A DNA stretch of 64,000 nt from Stenotrophobium rhamnosiphilum (GTDB lineage: Bacteria > Pseudomonadota > Gammaproteobacteria > Nevskiales > Nevskiaceae). Positions 52,623 to 62,533 of this stretch are shown one piece after another. Below the pieces are notes generated by a model. That model worked only from the letters and a program-made list of their open reading frames with translations. It was not told the DNA's origin and did no database searches. The first letter of the stretch is position 1. Every line of letters begins with the position of its first letter. The stretch is taken from the NCBI RefSeq assembly GCF_003052265.1, contig NZ_QANS01000001.1, forward strand, positions 310,001 through 374,000, in the 5' to 3' direction. The position numbers and the translations under genes are program-made.

Positions 52623-53348
52623 ATGTATTTGTATTTTTATCGGCAGCGAAGCTCTAGGCGATTTAAGCATCGTGACGTTTGGCTATTGGGTCGGCGACTC
52701 GCAACGCTATCTTGCGGGTTAATACTAACCATGGCGCCTATTCTTGTTCTTGGCGCCGAGATAGATGCACCCACCGCATCGAGTGCTGAAGCGCTGCGCC
52801 CGGTTCCGGACGTTGATCGCAGCGAAGCAAGCCAGTTGGCCAAAGTACAGCTGACAGATACGCACACTGCCCCGAAAAATTTGTTGCCTCAAGAATCGAT
52901 TCCCGAAGCGCTTACACTGCCAGCCGCGCTACTCATCCCGGTCGCTGGAGTCACGAGCAGCGAGTTGCAAGATACTTTTTCCGAAGGTCGCAGCAGCGGG
53001 CGTATCCATGACGCCATCGACATCATGGCGCGCAAAGGAACGCCGATTTTTGCGGTCGCCGATGGAACAATTGCCCATTTGTGCAAGCGAGGCAGGGGCG
53101 GCCTATCGATTTATCAGTTCGACGCAAAGAAGAACTTTGTCTATTTCTACGCTCACCTAAATGCCTATTCGCCGTCGCTCGTTGTAGGTAAAAAAATCAA
53201 GCAAGGCGAAATCATCGGCTATGTGGGCCATACCGGAAATGCGCGCGCCAGTGCGCCGCACTTACATTTCGCCATGGCCAGCGTTGCCACACCCAATCAA
53301 TGGTGGGGTGGCGATTCAATAAATCCTTATCCACTTTTCCAAAGATGA
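52623..53348 (+). CDS. M23-family (LytM) peptidase
   Basis: 241 residues. A hydrophobic N-terminal segment (about 24-43) is a signal peptide or anchor ending near VLGAE. The LytM domain has the zinc site HDAID and PHLHF, with GTPIFAVADG, the HLNAY stretch and GYVGHTGNA. It should cut peptidoglycan cross-bridges or act as an amidase activator. All ligands are intact. Confidence 0.88.
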   Translation: MYLYFYRQRSSRRFKHRDVWLLGRRLATLSCGLILTMAPILVLGAEIDAPTASSAEALRPVPDVDRSEASQLAKVQLTDTHTAPKNLLPQESIPEALTLPAALLIPVAGVTSSELQDTFSEGRSSGRIHDAIDIMARKGTPIFAVADGTIAHLCKRGRGGLSIYQFDAKKNFVYFYAHLNAYSPSLVVGKKIKQGEIIGYVGHTGNARASAPHLHFAMASVATPNQWWGGDSINPYPLFQR

Positions 53349-53438
53349 TTTGAGCGTCTTCAAACATCAATATTCTGACTGAACGTCGCGGGCAGGTCGT
53401 GTCGGTTCAGTCTTGCAAAATAGCCATCTGTTTTTTTC

Positions 53439-54068
53439 TTAGACGGTCGGTCGGTGCATATCGAAACGGCTCTCGGGAAAAATTTCCGCGTAAGCCGAAG
53501 GACCACCTGCGCGGAGAATGATCCCGGCGCCGAAAGTATCGAAGACACCGTCTTTGAGCATGTCCTTGCGGATATGAACGCCAATGACCTCGCCCAAGAT
53601 CAACCACGCTTTCAGACGCGATTGGTGTTGGTCCTTTAGTTGAACAATCTCTGTCAGCTTGCACTCGAAGTTGACAGGGCTTTCGGCGACGCGAGGTACG
53701 GCGACTAAACGAGACGGTACTGGGGTGAGTTGCGCTAATTGGAATTCATCGACTTCGTAGGGAAGCTCAGCACATGTTGTATTCATGCGCTCGGCCAGGT
53801 CGCGGGTTGCAAGATTCCAGACGAATTCGCCTGTCTCTTCAACGTTTCTGAGGCTGTCCTTTGCGCCGATGCTGGAAAATCCAATAATGGGTGGTCGGTA
53901 ATTGAACGCATTGAAAAAACTATAGGGCGCTACGTTCAACACACCCGTTCTTCCACGCGTCGAAATCCAGCCGATCGGTCTTGGACCAATGATCGCGCCG
54001 AAAGGGTCATGCGCAAGACGATGGCCCTCAGCAGGTTGATAAAAGTGGCGATCCAGTTCTTCAATCAT
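53439..54068 (-). CDS. Flavin reductase-like FMN-binding protein (DIM6/NTAB family)
   Basis: 209 residues from ATG 54068 (GAGG upstream); ATG 54083 is in frame. HDPFGAIIGPRPIGWISTRG is the family signature, with NVAPYSFFNAFNYRPPIIGF and the C-terminal GVHIRKDML. Members reduce flavin or use bound FMN in the cytosol. No monooxygenase partner is nearby. Confidence 0.88.
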   Translation of the reverse strand: MIEELDRHFYQPAEGHRLAHDPFGAIIGPRPIGWISTRGRTGVLNVAPYSFFNAFNYRPPIIGFSSIGAKDSLRNVEETGEFVWNLATRDLAERMNTTCAELPYEVDEFQLAQLTPVPSRLVAVPRVAESPVNFECKLTEIVQLKDQHQSRLKAWLILGEVIGVHIRKDMLKDGVFDTFGAGIILRAGGPSAYAEIFPESRFDMHRPTV

Positions 54069-54083
54069 CAGCTGAAACCTCAT

Positions 54084-54429
54084 GCGGTAAGTGGTATCGC
54101 AGCGATTCGCCGCGGAGTATTGGGTGCTTTTTCTAGCAACTCAGGACGATCCACTATCTTAATCTGGCTGGGAGTGTCCGAGAATTCACGTCGGCGACAA
54201 ACCTTCTCTGGCATTTGGCAGCGCATCGGTGTTGGGCTCATAAATTTAAGGCGCCCGCGTGATCCGCGCTCTAGAGACGGACGTCTCTTAGATTTCGGGT
54301 ATACGTATGACGGATATTGGCACTAACTCGATGGCCGGGATCAGCCCAAAGCTGACGTTCAATAGCCACATATGACATCTTCACGATAGTTTTATGATGT
54401 CGACTCAGTTACTGAGGGGGAGCTTAACC
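54084..54429. other. Gene-free stretch between the flavin reductase and a small secreted protein
   Basis: About 345 bp with no convincing coding frame. It contains a small hairpin AGAGAC-GGAC-GTCTCT (54273-54288) and a weak repeat shred near 54335. The promoter of the downstream small gene should be here. Confidence 0.4.
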
Positions 54430-54774
54430 ATGAAAACAAAATTAATCATTGGACTGATGGCGGCGATCACACTGCTATCCAACGTTGCGATTGCGGCGGA
54501 GTGCAAAGTAGATGTAAAAGAATTCCTCAAAGTCATTTCCGCACGCAGAACAGCTTATGAAGCCGACAACGGCCCGCGAGGCGCTAGACCCCTTGAGCTG
54601 TGCAAGGTCGACATCACCGTCGATAGCACGAAGCGGGTATGGGAAATCGCACCAATCGAATGCACTCCAACAGCGTTACGCCGAGTTCAATTAATGATGG
54701 GGGACTCGCAGGTTCCGACGTTGTCAAAGGAAGAATGCGAGCAGACACACATCAGGATGAACATTCACTCGTAG
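54430..54774 (+). CDS. Small secreted Cys-containing protein, unknown
   Basis: 114 residues from ATG 54430, behind GGGGGAG. The first 22 residues are a signal peptide (LLSNVAIAAE). The mature part (about 92 residues) has four Cys residues, likely in disulfides, and no recognised domain. It stands alone between the flavin reductase and the kinase. Confidence 0.6.
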   Translation: MKTKLIIGLMAAITLLSNVAIAAECKVDVKEFLKVISARRTAYEADNGPRGARPLELCKVDITVDSTKRVWEIAPIECTPTALRRVQLMMGDSQVPTLSKEECEQTHIRMNIHS

Positions 54775-54937
54775 CGGGCTAGAAGATGCGGCAGGTCTGA
54801 ATATCCGTTTTTGGCGCGCCAGCAGCTCCGGCGTAGCCAAAAGTCGTAGTCCAAGGGCACGGACCCCGGCCCATGGCTTGGCGTGAGATGGCGGAACTAG
54901 CCAACTAGCTAATATCGCCGCCAGCGTAAATCGCCTA

Positions 54938-54965
54938 CCTTATGTAAACAAAGAAAAACATAAGG
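54938..54965 (+). promoter_or_regulatory. Hairpin covering the kinase ribosome site
   Basis: CCTTATGT (54938-54945) pairs perfectly with ACATAAGG (54958-54965). The 3' arm supplies the AAGG of the ribosome site AAGGGGCGTT before the ATG at 54972. Folding would hide the start site of the kinase and, through coupling, of the giant enzyme. Confidence 0.45.
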
Positions 54966-54971
54966 GGCGTT

Positions 54972-56738
54972 ATGGGGGCGATCAGCGATGCTGGCCTTCA
55001 GAAGGATCAGTTAGGCACTAGCCTGCGTTCTCTGAATGGGGAGCTGCTTTTATTGATTGCTGAACAGGCACGCAGAGTGTCTGTTTCTGTATGCGTCTCA
55101 GCGGTGGCCGTTGCAGCGTTGGTGATGCCTTATGTGCAGATCACGCTTCCACTGGCTTGGCTGGTGCTGGTTGTTCTAACGACGGTTCTCCATTCACGTG
55201 TTCTGTCTGGTCTGTTAAAGCCAGATCACCGTTCGGAAGATTCCAAGCTGACCATTGCCGCCATATCTTTTGGCTTGCGTGGATTGCTGCTGGCTTCATT
55301 GATCTACGTATTCCCGTTTGTGCCTGTCACCATTGGTGCGGTGCTCACGATTTATAACGTGGGGATTTGCAGTGCGACTGTTTCTGCAACTGCTGGATTC
55401 CGTCGGATCTTCGCGCCATACGCCATCGTCACATTAGGGCCGATTGCGTTGGTGTGGTCCATTTCAGCAAACCTTCAAGTTGCGTTCTATGAGCGCATGT
55501 TGTTTGTCGGCCTTGCGATCGTCTATCTGATATCGATGCTCGGGCACGCCAAGGGCACGTTTGCAGCTTTTCTGGATTCTTATAACAACCGCGTTCAGGT
55601 CATTGAGCTGAATAAGCAGTTAACCGTCGCGCTGCAAGATGCCGAAACTGCCAATCATGCGAAGACGCAATTTCTTGCATCAGCTAGCCATGATCTGCGC
55701 CAACCGATTCATGCGCTGTCGCTGTTTAGTGGCAGTCTGCTCATGCGCAATCTCGATGAGCGTAGCGCGGTCATTGCGCGGCAGATCGACAAGAGCATCA
55801 CCGCGCTCACGTCGCAATTAGACGGCCTTCTTGATATTTCTCGGCTGGATGCTGGCGTCGTCGCCAAATCAATTTCTGTTGTGCAGCTGCATGACTCGCT
55901 GCAGCAGCTTGTGCAGGAATTCTTGCCACAGGCCAAGTCCAAGTCTTTGAGAATGACGCTGCACTGCAGTGTCGATGCTTACGTGCGGACCGATCCGATG
56001 TTGTTGCAGAGAATTCTGCGAAACCTGATTTCGAATGCCATCAAATATACCGACCGTGGCTCCGTCGAGATTGTCGTTATTCAGCAGAACCAATCCTGGC
56101 GTGTGCGCGTGAAAGATAGCGGCATCGGCATTCCGGCTGCTGAGCACAAACGAATATTCGAAGAGTTCTACCAGTTCGATAACCCCGAGAGAGATGGTTC
56201 CAGAGGCCTCGGCCTCGGTCTGGCGATTGTCAGGCGTCTCGCCAAATTGTTGGAGTTGGGCGTCGAGATCGAGTCCCAGCCTGGCAGCGGCAGTCAGTTC
56301 TCCTTAGATATTCCACGTGCAAACAAAGAGGAATCAGTCATGGCATTACCGGCGATGGAATCACAGGTTAAGTCCACAAACGTGCAGGTGCTGGTGATTG
56401 ATGACGCACCCATTATTCGTCAGGTGATGCAGACGGTTCTTGAAGAACTGGGCTTTGGCGTGGTCACCTGTGAATCAACCGTCACAGCCGTCGAGCTCTG
56501 CCGTACTTATAAGCCTTCGATTGTGCTCGCGGATTTTCGCTTGAGAGGTACGGACAATGGCCTGCAAGCGATCCAGAGTGTTCGCACGATCTGGCCAGAT
56601 CTGCCCGCTTTTTTGATCAGCGGCGATACTGAACCAGCAAGACTGCGCGAAGCCCACGACGCTGGCATTGAACTGCTTCATAAGCCGTTGGCGTCCGCTG
56701 ATTTATTGCGTCACATCATGAAAGCCGTCGAGCAATGA
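54972..56738 (+). CDS. Membrane hybrid histidine kinase with C-terminal receiver
   Basis: 588 residues. Six hydrophobic helices (about 35-200) form an MASE-like sensor. Then a short coiled segment, HisKA with SHDLRQPIHAL (phospho-His near 239), and HATPase with NLISNAIKY, DSGIGIP and GLGLGLAIV. The receiver (about 468-588) has the acidic pair IDDA and the phospho-Asp near 521 in LADFRLRG. The DLRQP form of the H-box is the Pro/Gln variant of hybrid kinases. Its stop overlaps the giant enzyme start by 4 bp. Confidence 0.92.
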   Translation: MGAISDAGLQKDQLGTSLRSLNGELLLLIAEQARRVSVSVCVSAVAVAALVMPYVQITLPLAWLVLVVLTTVLHSRVLSGLLKPDHRSEDSKLTIAAISFGLRGLLLASLIYVFPFVPVTIGAVLTIYNVGICSATVSATAGFRRIFAPYAIVTLGPIALVWSISANLQVAFYERMLFVGLAIVYLISMLGHAKGTFAAFLDSYNNRVQVIELNKQLTVALQDAETANHAKTQFLASASHDLRQPIHALSLFSGSLLMRNLDERSAVIARQIDKSITALTSQLDGLLDISRLDAGVVAKSISVVQLHDSLQQLVQEFLPQAKSKSLRMTLHCSVDAYVRTDPMLLQRILRNLISNAIKYTDRGSVEIVVIQQNQSWRVRVKDSGIGIPAAEHKRIFEEFYQFDNPERDGSRGLGLGLAIVRRLAKLLELGVEIESQPGSGSQFSLDIPRANKEESVMALPAMESQVKSTNVQVLVIDDAPIIRQVMQTVLEELGFGVVTCESTVTAVELCRTYKPSIVLADFRLRGTDNGLQAIQSVRTIWPDLPAFLISGDTEPARLREAHDAGIELLHKPLASADLLRHIMKAVEQ

Positions 56739-59700
56739 GTGATTGGGTTCAAACGCCGAGCGCTGGCACTACACGCTGGATCTCACGCGAATTCTCTGAG
56801 CTCATTCAAAACCTTTCCACCGATAGCGATCACATCAGCGGCAAGACGCCGGACTTTGATGTTCTGATTGTTGGCAGTGGTTACGGAGCTTCGATTGCTG
56901 CTGCGGAATTAGCGGGCTGCACATCCAACGGTAGGCGTTTGAATATCGCTGTTCTTGAGCGCGGTCGTGAATATCTGCCCGGCGCTTTCCCATCAAAGAT
57001 GGCGGATTTGCCTACGCATATTCGTGGCGGCCTTGGTGCACTGGGTCGTGCGGGCGAAGGACTGTTTGATATTCGTGGCGGGGCCGATGTATCCGCAATC
57101 ATTGCCAATGGCTTGGGCGGTGGCTCGCTGATCAACGCGGGCGTGATGGAAATTCCTGATGCCGCGGTATTCAATCAGCGCTGGCCGAAGTCCTTGCGTG
57201 ATGAAAATTTGCGCGCGATGTATTACTTCAAGGCGAAGCGTTTGCTCGGCGGTACCGTCAACGGTGTCAACAACACAATCAGCCAGCATGCCGCTGTTTC
57301 AACGTCTGGTCTGCAAAAGACACAAGCGCTGAAGTTGCTCGAAAATCGGCAATCAGAATCCGGAAATTCAAAAAACTTTCGTGAGGCAGCAATTACGGTC
57401 GCAATGTCTGAGCGCCTCACTTCTGGCGGCGTACGACTCAATGCCTGCAAGCTCTGTGGTGATTGTGCGACCGGCTGCAACTACGGCGCGAAGGAATCGC
57501 TGGACACCAATCTTTTGGTCAGCGCATTTGTTGCGGGGGCCAAATTGTATTGCGGCGCAACCGTGCTGCGGATCGAACCGACGGAGTTCGATGGCTGGCG
57601 CGTACTGGTCACGCACACCGATGTGTCCCGACGACTCGCCGAAGGCGCTGCGCGATGGATTACGACTAGCAAACTGATATTGGCTGCGGGCACCTTGGGA
57701 AGCAGCGAAATTCTGCTGCGATCACAACAGCACTGCCCAGAAAAATTGTTGTTCTCCACGCAACTCGGCAAACGGTTCTCTGCCAACGGAGACAATCTCA
57801 CGCTGGGTTATGACCATGGTGATGCCAACGCAGTGGCCGATGAAGACGTTCATCCCGTTGTGAGAATGGTAGGGTCCACCATCACTGGCATCGTGGATGC
57901 GGAGATCAAGGCCAAGGCACCACACGCTTCCCACAATATGGTGATTGAAGAATTGGCGGTGCCGGGACCGCTGCGCCGCTTGTTTGAAGAAAGCGTCACC
58001 TTTGCCGATACGCTGGAATCGCTGGTGACGGTAGATGATCTGGACCACAAGGACGGCCATCCTGATGACGATCCTTATGCTGTGAGCGCGCGCAAGATCA
58101 AGCGCACTTCCTTGTTCGCATCGATGGGTGATGACGGTGCCGCGGGAACGTTGAGATTGGTCGACGCTATTGGCGCTAATGATGGCGATGGCTTTCTCAG
58201 CATCAGTTGGCCTGAGGCAAAGCGCCATCCACTGTTTGAAGCGCAAGCGCAGCAGATCGCCGAATTCTCCAAGAGCGCCAATCGCGATGGGCGCACGATT
58301 GCCAATCCGTTATTGAACCTAGTGCCTGCGGCACTGAAATCTTTTATTGATGATGCGCGTGGCCCTGTACTGACCGTGCATCCGCTTGGTGGCTGCGCAA
58401 TGGCAGACACTGCTGCCGATGGTGTCGTTAATTCTTTCGGTCAAGTGTTTAAGCGCGATGGCGATCTTTTCTCAGGGCTGGTCGTACTCGACGGTTCAAT
58501 CATTCCGTCTGCTCTAGGGACCAATCCCGCACTGACCATCGCAGCGATGTCGCTGCGTGCAATACAGAAGCACAAGGCCGATTGGGGTTTCACCGAGCCA
58601 GCAGGAAAGGGAGCTGCAGTTGAGTTGGGCCCACGCCCAACGCTTCCCAATCCAGAGGTGATTGGCCAGACGCTTGGTCAGGCGCCAACCAAGACACGCG
58701 CCGAGTTTCAGGAGCGTCTTTCCGGAGCTGCGCCATTCATCGGCGCGAATGGAAAAGCAGATGAATACTGGATTGAGCTCACGTTGGCCTATCCCGACGT
58801 CACGCTCGAAAATCTATTTCGATCAAAGAACGCACAGGGCTCGCTGAGTGATGCGGTTCTCAAGCTGGGCGTTGGTGATGACGGACTAGAAAGCCTGTTG
58901 CGCATTTATCGCAAGAGCGATTTCAACGGGGACCAGTGGACGCGCTTGAAGTGCGGTGATCTGCTGCCTGAAGAGCGTCCCGAAGAATTCGACGCGCTTG
59001 CAGATATCTATCCACTCACCGGCTCGCTGACGATATTCAAGCGCGAAGCAACGACGAGTTGGCAGCGTATCCGGCGTGGATTCGTTTCATGGATGTTTTC
59101 CCGCGGATTTCGTGACTCCTATCAAGCGGCAGTCACTTGGATCAAGCAACGCTGTGGTGGCTACTTGCCCACTGGGCCCGGTATTTGCGCGCGTGTATCT
59201 GGGGCATTTCAAATAGCCAGTCACGCAGGTGAAGTCAGACGCTTGGACTATGCCTTGAAGCTGGGCGCTTCACGACCATCCACCAACAAAGACAAACCTA
59301 AACTTGATCTTAAGCTGGAAGGGAAAGAAATTTTTGGCGCCAAGCGCATTACGTATGCGCGACCAAGCAATCTCTGGCGTCAGCTGCAAGAGTTAACCCT
59401 GACAAAATTTCCGGTGGAGGTAATTGAACGTCAGCGACCGGTGTTGTCGCTGGACTTACGCTTCCTCGCCACTCGTCAAGCGCCGCTATTTCGCTTCACC
59501 GCGCAAAGCAATCAGCTCAATGCCCTGATGGATTCGATGTCCTTGGGCGCGTATCTCTTGCGCATGCTGTTCACGATTCACCTGTGGAATGCGCGTGCAC
59601 CGGAGCTTCCAAAAGAGCGTGTAGTGAATCGCTTGCCGGGCGTCTTGCCGGGATTGCCTGCGCCAGAAATTCATACGCTAGATGTCGATACGCTCAATGG

Positions 59701-62533
59701 CGCGCCGGTTCAGATTCGACTGACGCGTTACCGCTCGCAGGCAAGCATTGATCAAGTTGAGAGCAACGCGAATCCTCCGGTACTGATGATTCACGGCTAT
59801 AGCGCGAGTGGAACTACCTTTGCGCATCCCTCACTCAAGCCCAGCCTTGCGTCTTATCTTGCGAGCGATGGACGCGATGTTTGGGTTCTCGATTTACGCA
59901 GCAGTTGCGGTCTTCCATACGCCTTGCAACCTTGGAGCTTCGAGCAGATTGCCTTGGCGGATATTCCGGCAGCGGTGGACTTCGTGTTCTGGCGCACCGG
60001 ACAGAAGCCGCTGGATATCGTTGCACACTGCATGAGCTCGGCGATGCTGAGCATGGCGCTGTTATCGGCGAATCAAACCGCGAATGACGTCATGCAGCCT
60101 TGCGGACAGGACAATGTGGATCGATTCCGCGCAGAGCGCATGGCAATGCCTTCACGCATACGGAAGGTAGCGCTGTCGCAGATCGGGCCCGTGATGGCGA
60201 TGAGTCCTGCCAATGTGTTTCGCGCTTATATCTTGTCGTACTTTCAACAAATTCTTGGATCGATGTCTTATGCGTTCAGACCCAAGGCGGATGACGGTTT
60301 ATTGCTGAATTTGCTGGATCGCTTGTTTGCAACGCTTCCATATCCTGACGATGAGTTGATCAAGGAAAATCCAATCCGTCCGTGGGCGAAAAGAGAATAT
60401 CTCGGAACGCGGCATCGTATGGATGCGCTCTATGGCATGACCTTCAAGCTGTCGAATCTGAGTGACGAGACACTCGATCATCTTGATGACTTCTTCGGCC
60501 CGATCAGCTTTGAAACGGTTGCGCAGGTGATTCATTTCTCGCGCTACCAGACGATTACGAATCGGGCAGGGCGCAATCGTTTTGTCAGCAACGACATGCT
60601 TCACGATATCTGGAAATTTCCGACGCTCAGCATCCATGGCGATCAGAACGGACTCGCGGACCTCGCAACAATTTATCGAATGGACGATGCCCTCAGCAAT
60701 GCCGGTTGCACGTTCGAGAAGTATGTCGTTCCAGGTCACGGGCATCAGGATTGTCTGATTGGCGTCGGAGCACCAAAGGTTTTCGACAAGCTCAAATCAT
60801 TTTTTGACGAAGGCAGCAAGCCTTCTGCGAACGCAATACCGAAAGATATTGCAACGACGCCCGGCTTGGGCCCCATGTTGACGGTCGCAAGTGTCGGTGA
60901 AGATGCCGGGCAAGTAATGATCGGCATGGGTGGGCCGCCTGATTTGGGTACACCGCAATACATCTGCATGTTGCCGATGATGAAGAACGATGGTGTCTGG
61001 TCGCGCGATCAGACAGTGCTCGACAAGCTGGGTGCAAGCGAAGTCGTTCCATTCCCATCCATCATCATGCGGCCGTTCGACGCAAGCAATTCTGACAAGG
61101 ATTGGTATACCTATCGGGTGCCTGGTTGGGCCAAGGAATATCAGGTTCGATATTTGGCAGTGTTGCTGATCTATTCGCGGATGATGCCGTTGGGTTCCAA
61201 GAGCGCCGTCTACCAATCCATTATTGAGCTCTGTGCATCGATGAAGGAAGGGCCAAGCGGTCTACCGCCTGGAGTCGTTTTGATCGAACAAGCTGTTGAT
61301 CAGCGTGTCGGACTGAGGCTTGCACTGGGCAGTTGCCAATATGCGCCTGGCATCTTGGATCGCAGTCTTGCGGATGAAGCTTGGCAGCGGCTCAACGCGA
61401 GATTGGTGAGGGAAAATCCTGAAGGTCCTCGAACGGAGTTAATCATCCTCGCCGGTGATCAGGTTTATGTTGATCCTTCTGCGGGTTTGTTTGATCCGGT
61501 GCGCGCTTACGATCGCTATCGCAATCCTTACGATGTCTGGTTGAGCAATCTCAATGCCAAGGCGTCGATGCAGCGAGTGCCGGTTGCAACCATGCTCGAT
61601 GATCATGAGATTCACGATAACTGTGAACCCGTCTGTTCGCCGCCTTCGAACGGGAAGCCAAATAAAGCGGGCTGGGTGCCAGTGGAACTTGCGTTGGCCA
61701 AGGCAGCATTTGCGAAGCAAGAAAGCGATTGCAACGAAGGCATCAAGAGCTTTCTGATGTTCCAGCGCGCAACCGCGCCAGACGGAGAAAAGTTGCCAGA
61801 GCAAATCTCCAAGGACACATCACTGTGTTTCGAATTCGAACGCAATGGCGTGGCGATCTTTATGCTCGATACGCGTAGCAAGCGTCACAGAAGAACGGCT
61901 AGCTCAAAAGAACCTACCTGCATGTTCGATGCTGAAGATATGAACGAACTGAAGGCTTGGTTGATCACCAACAAAAATCGACCAAAGTTGATTGTTGAAC
62001 CTGCGTTGCTCTTTCCCAGACACCGGCAGTCCGTGTCGGCGCTACTTGCGAATGGCGAGGCTGATCTCAGCGCATCTGCTTCGCTGCGCTCGGATTCATG
62101 GGATGGTTACCCGGACAGCTGCTATGAGCTGTTGAGCTTCATCGCGGATCAGCAGATCACGCAAACCATCTTTCTCTCAGGCGATGAGCATCTGGGAATA
62201 TTCTCCAGTGCAACTCTTCATGGCCCCAATGCAAAAGCACCAGTCACAATCTGGACTATCCACGCGCCAGGCTTGTACACCCCATATCCGTTTGCGAACG
62301 CAACGAGTTCAGATTTCATGGCAAATGAGACATTTGAATTTAAGCGCGGCGACAACGCTGGAAAATATCAGTGCAAGGTTGAATCGAAGTTTTTCGATGC
62401 ATCCGCTTTTGCAATGATTGCGCTGGAGCAAGAGCCTGAGAGCAAGTTGTGGCAGCTCACATGCGAAATCGATGGGCCCGTCGGCAAAGCGACAGAGCGG
62501 GTTATCGTCAAGATCGGAACAACGCGCTTATAG
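56735..62533 (+). CDS. Three-domain fusion: GMC (cholesterol-oxidase-like) oxidoreductase, alpha/beta hydrolase, PhoD-type phosphatase
   Basis: 1932 residues in one frame with no signal peptide seen. N-terminal GMC part (about 40-630): VGSGYGASIAAAE binds FAD, CKLCGDCATGC is a Cys cluster near 238, and HPLGGCAM near 550 with DGSIIPSALGTNPALT matches cholesterol oxidase class I. A middle region (about 650-950) is unassigned. Alpha/beta hydrolase (about 1000-1370): IHGYSASG oxyanion loop, nucleophile elbow VAHCMSSA with Cys in the Ser place, GDQNGLAD and GHGHQD as acid and His. The PhoD-like metallophosphatase (about 1525-1925): LGSCQY, GDQVYVD, DDHEIHDN and SGDEHLG. Such a fusion could oxidise, hydrolyse and dephosphorylate a lipid. 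Substrate unknown. Confidence 0.85.
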   Translation: MSDWVQTPSAGTTRWISREFSELIQNLSTDSDHISGKTPDFDVLIVGSGYGASIAAAELAGCTSNGRRLNIAVLERGREYLPGAFPSKMADLPTHIRGGLGALGRAGEGLFDIRGGADVSAIIANGLGGGSLINAGVMEIPDAAVFNQRWPKSLRDENLRAMYYFKAKRLLGGTVNGVNNTISQHAAVSTSGLQKTQALKLLENRQSESGNSKNFREAAITVAMSERLTSGGVRLNACKLCGDCATGCNYGAKESLDTNLLVSAFVAGAKLYCGATVLRIEPTEFDGWRVLVTHTDVSRRLAEGAARWITTSKLILAAGTLGSSEILLRSQQHCPEKLLFSTQLGKRFSANGDNLTLGYDHGDANAVADEDVHPVVRMVGSTITGIVDAEIKAKAPHASHNMVIEELAVPGPLRRLFEESVTFADTLESLVTVDDLDHKDGHPDDDPYAVSARKIKRTSLFASMGDDGAAGTLRLVDAIGANDGDGFLSISWPEAKRHPLFEAQAQQIAEFSKSANRDGRTIANPLLNLVPAALKSFIDDARGPVLTVHPLGGCAMADTAADGVVNSFGQVFKRDGDLFSGLVVLDGSIIPSALGTNPALTIAAMSLRAIQKHKADWGFTEPAGKGAAVELGPRPTLPNPEVIGQTLGQAPTKTRAEFQERLSGAAPFIGANGKADEYWIELTLAYPDVTLENLFRSKNAQGSLSDAVLKLGVGDDGLESLLRIYRKSDFNGDQWTRLKCGDLLPEERPEEFDALADIYPLTGSLTIFKREATTSWQRIRRGFVSWMFSRGFRDSYQAAVTWIKQRCGGYLPTGPGICARVSGAFQIASHAGEVRRLDYALKLGASRPSTNKDKPKLDLKLEGKEIFGAKRITYARPSNLWRQLQELTLTKFPVEVIERQRPVLSLDLRFLATRQAPLFRFTAQSNQLNALMDSMSLGAYLLRMLFTIHLWNARAPELPKERVVNRLPGVLPGLPAPEIHTLDVDTLNGAPVQIRLTRYRSQASIDQVESNANPPVLMIHGYSASGTTFAHPSLKPSLASYLASDGRDVWVLDLRSSCGLPYALQPWSFEQIALADIPAAVDFVFWRTGQKPLDIVAHCMSSAMLSMALLSANQTANDVMQPCGQDNVDRFRAERMAMPSRIRKVALSQIGPVMAMSPANVFRAYILSYFQQILGSMSYAFRPKADDGLLLNLLDRLFATLPYPDDELIKENPIRPWAKREYLGTRHRMDALYGMTFKLSNLSDETLDHLDDFFGPISFETVAQVIHFSRYQTITNRAGRNRFVSNDMLHDIWKFPTLSIHGDQNGLADLATIYRMDDALSNAGCTFEKYVVPGHGHQDCLIGVGAPKVFDKLKSFFDEGSKPSANAIPKDIATTPGLGPMLTVASVGEDAGQVMIGMGGPPDLGTPQYICMLPMMKNDGVWSRDQTVLDKLGASEVVPFPSIIMRPFDASNSDKDWYTYRVPGWAKEYQVRYLAVLLIYSRMMPLGSKSAVYQSIIELCASMKEGPSGLPPGVVLIEQAVDQRVGLRLALGSCQYAPGILDRSLADEAWQRLNARLVRENPEGPRTELIILAGDQVYVDPSAGLFDPVRAYDRYRNPYDVWLSNLNAKASMQRVPVATMLDDHEIHDNCEPVCSPPSNGKPNKAGWVPVELALAKAAFAKQESDCNEGIKSFLMFQRATAPDGEKLPEQISKDTSLCFEFERNGVAIFMLDTRSKRHRRTASSKEPTCMFDAEDMNELKAWLITNKNRPKLIVEPALLFPRHRQSVSALLANGEADLSASASLRSDSWDGYPDSCYELLSFIADQQITQTIFLSGDEHLGIFSSATLHGPNAKAPVTIWTIHAPGLYTPYPFANATSSDFMANETFEFKRGDNAGKYQCKVESKFFDASAFAMIALEQEPESKLWQLTCEIDGPVGKATERVIVKIGTTRL

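Noticed and set aside
53739-54326. 195-codon plus-strand ORF
   Set aside because: Mostly antisense to the flavin reductase gene, low-complexity and Arg-rich at the end, with no ribosome site.
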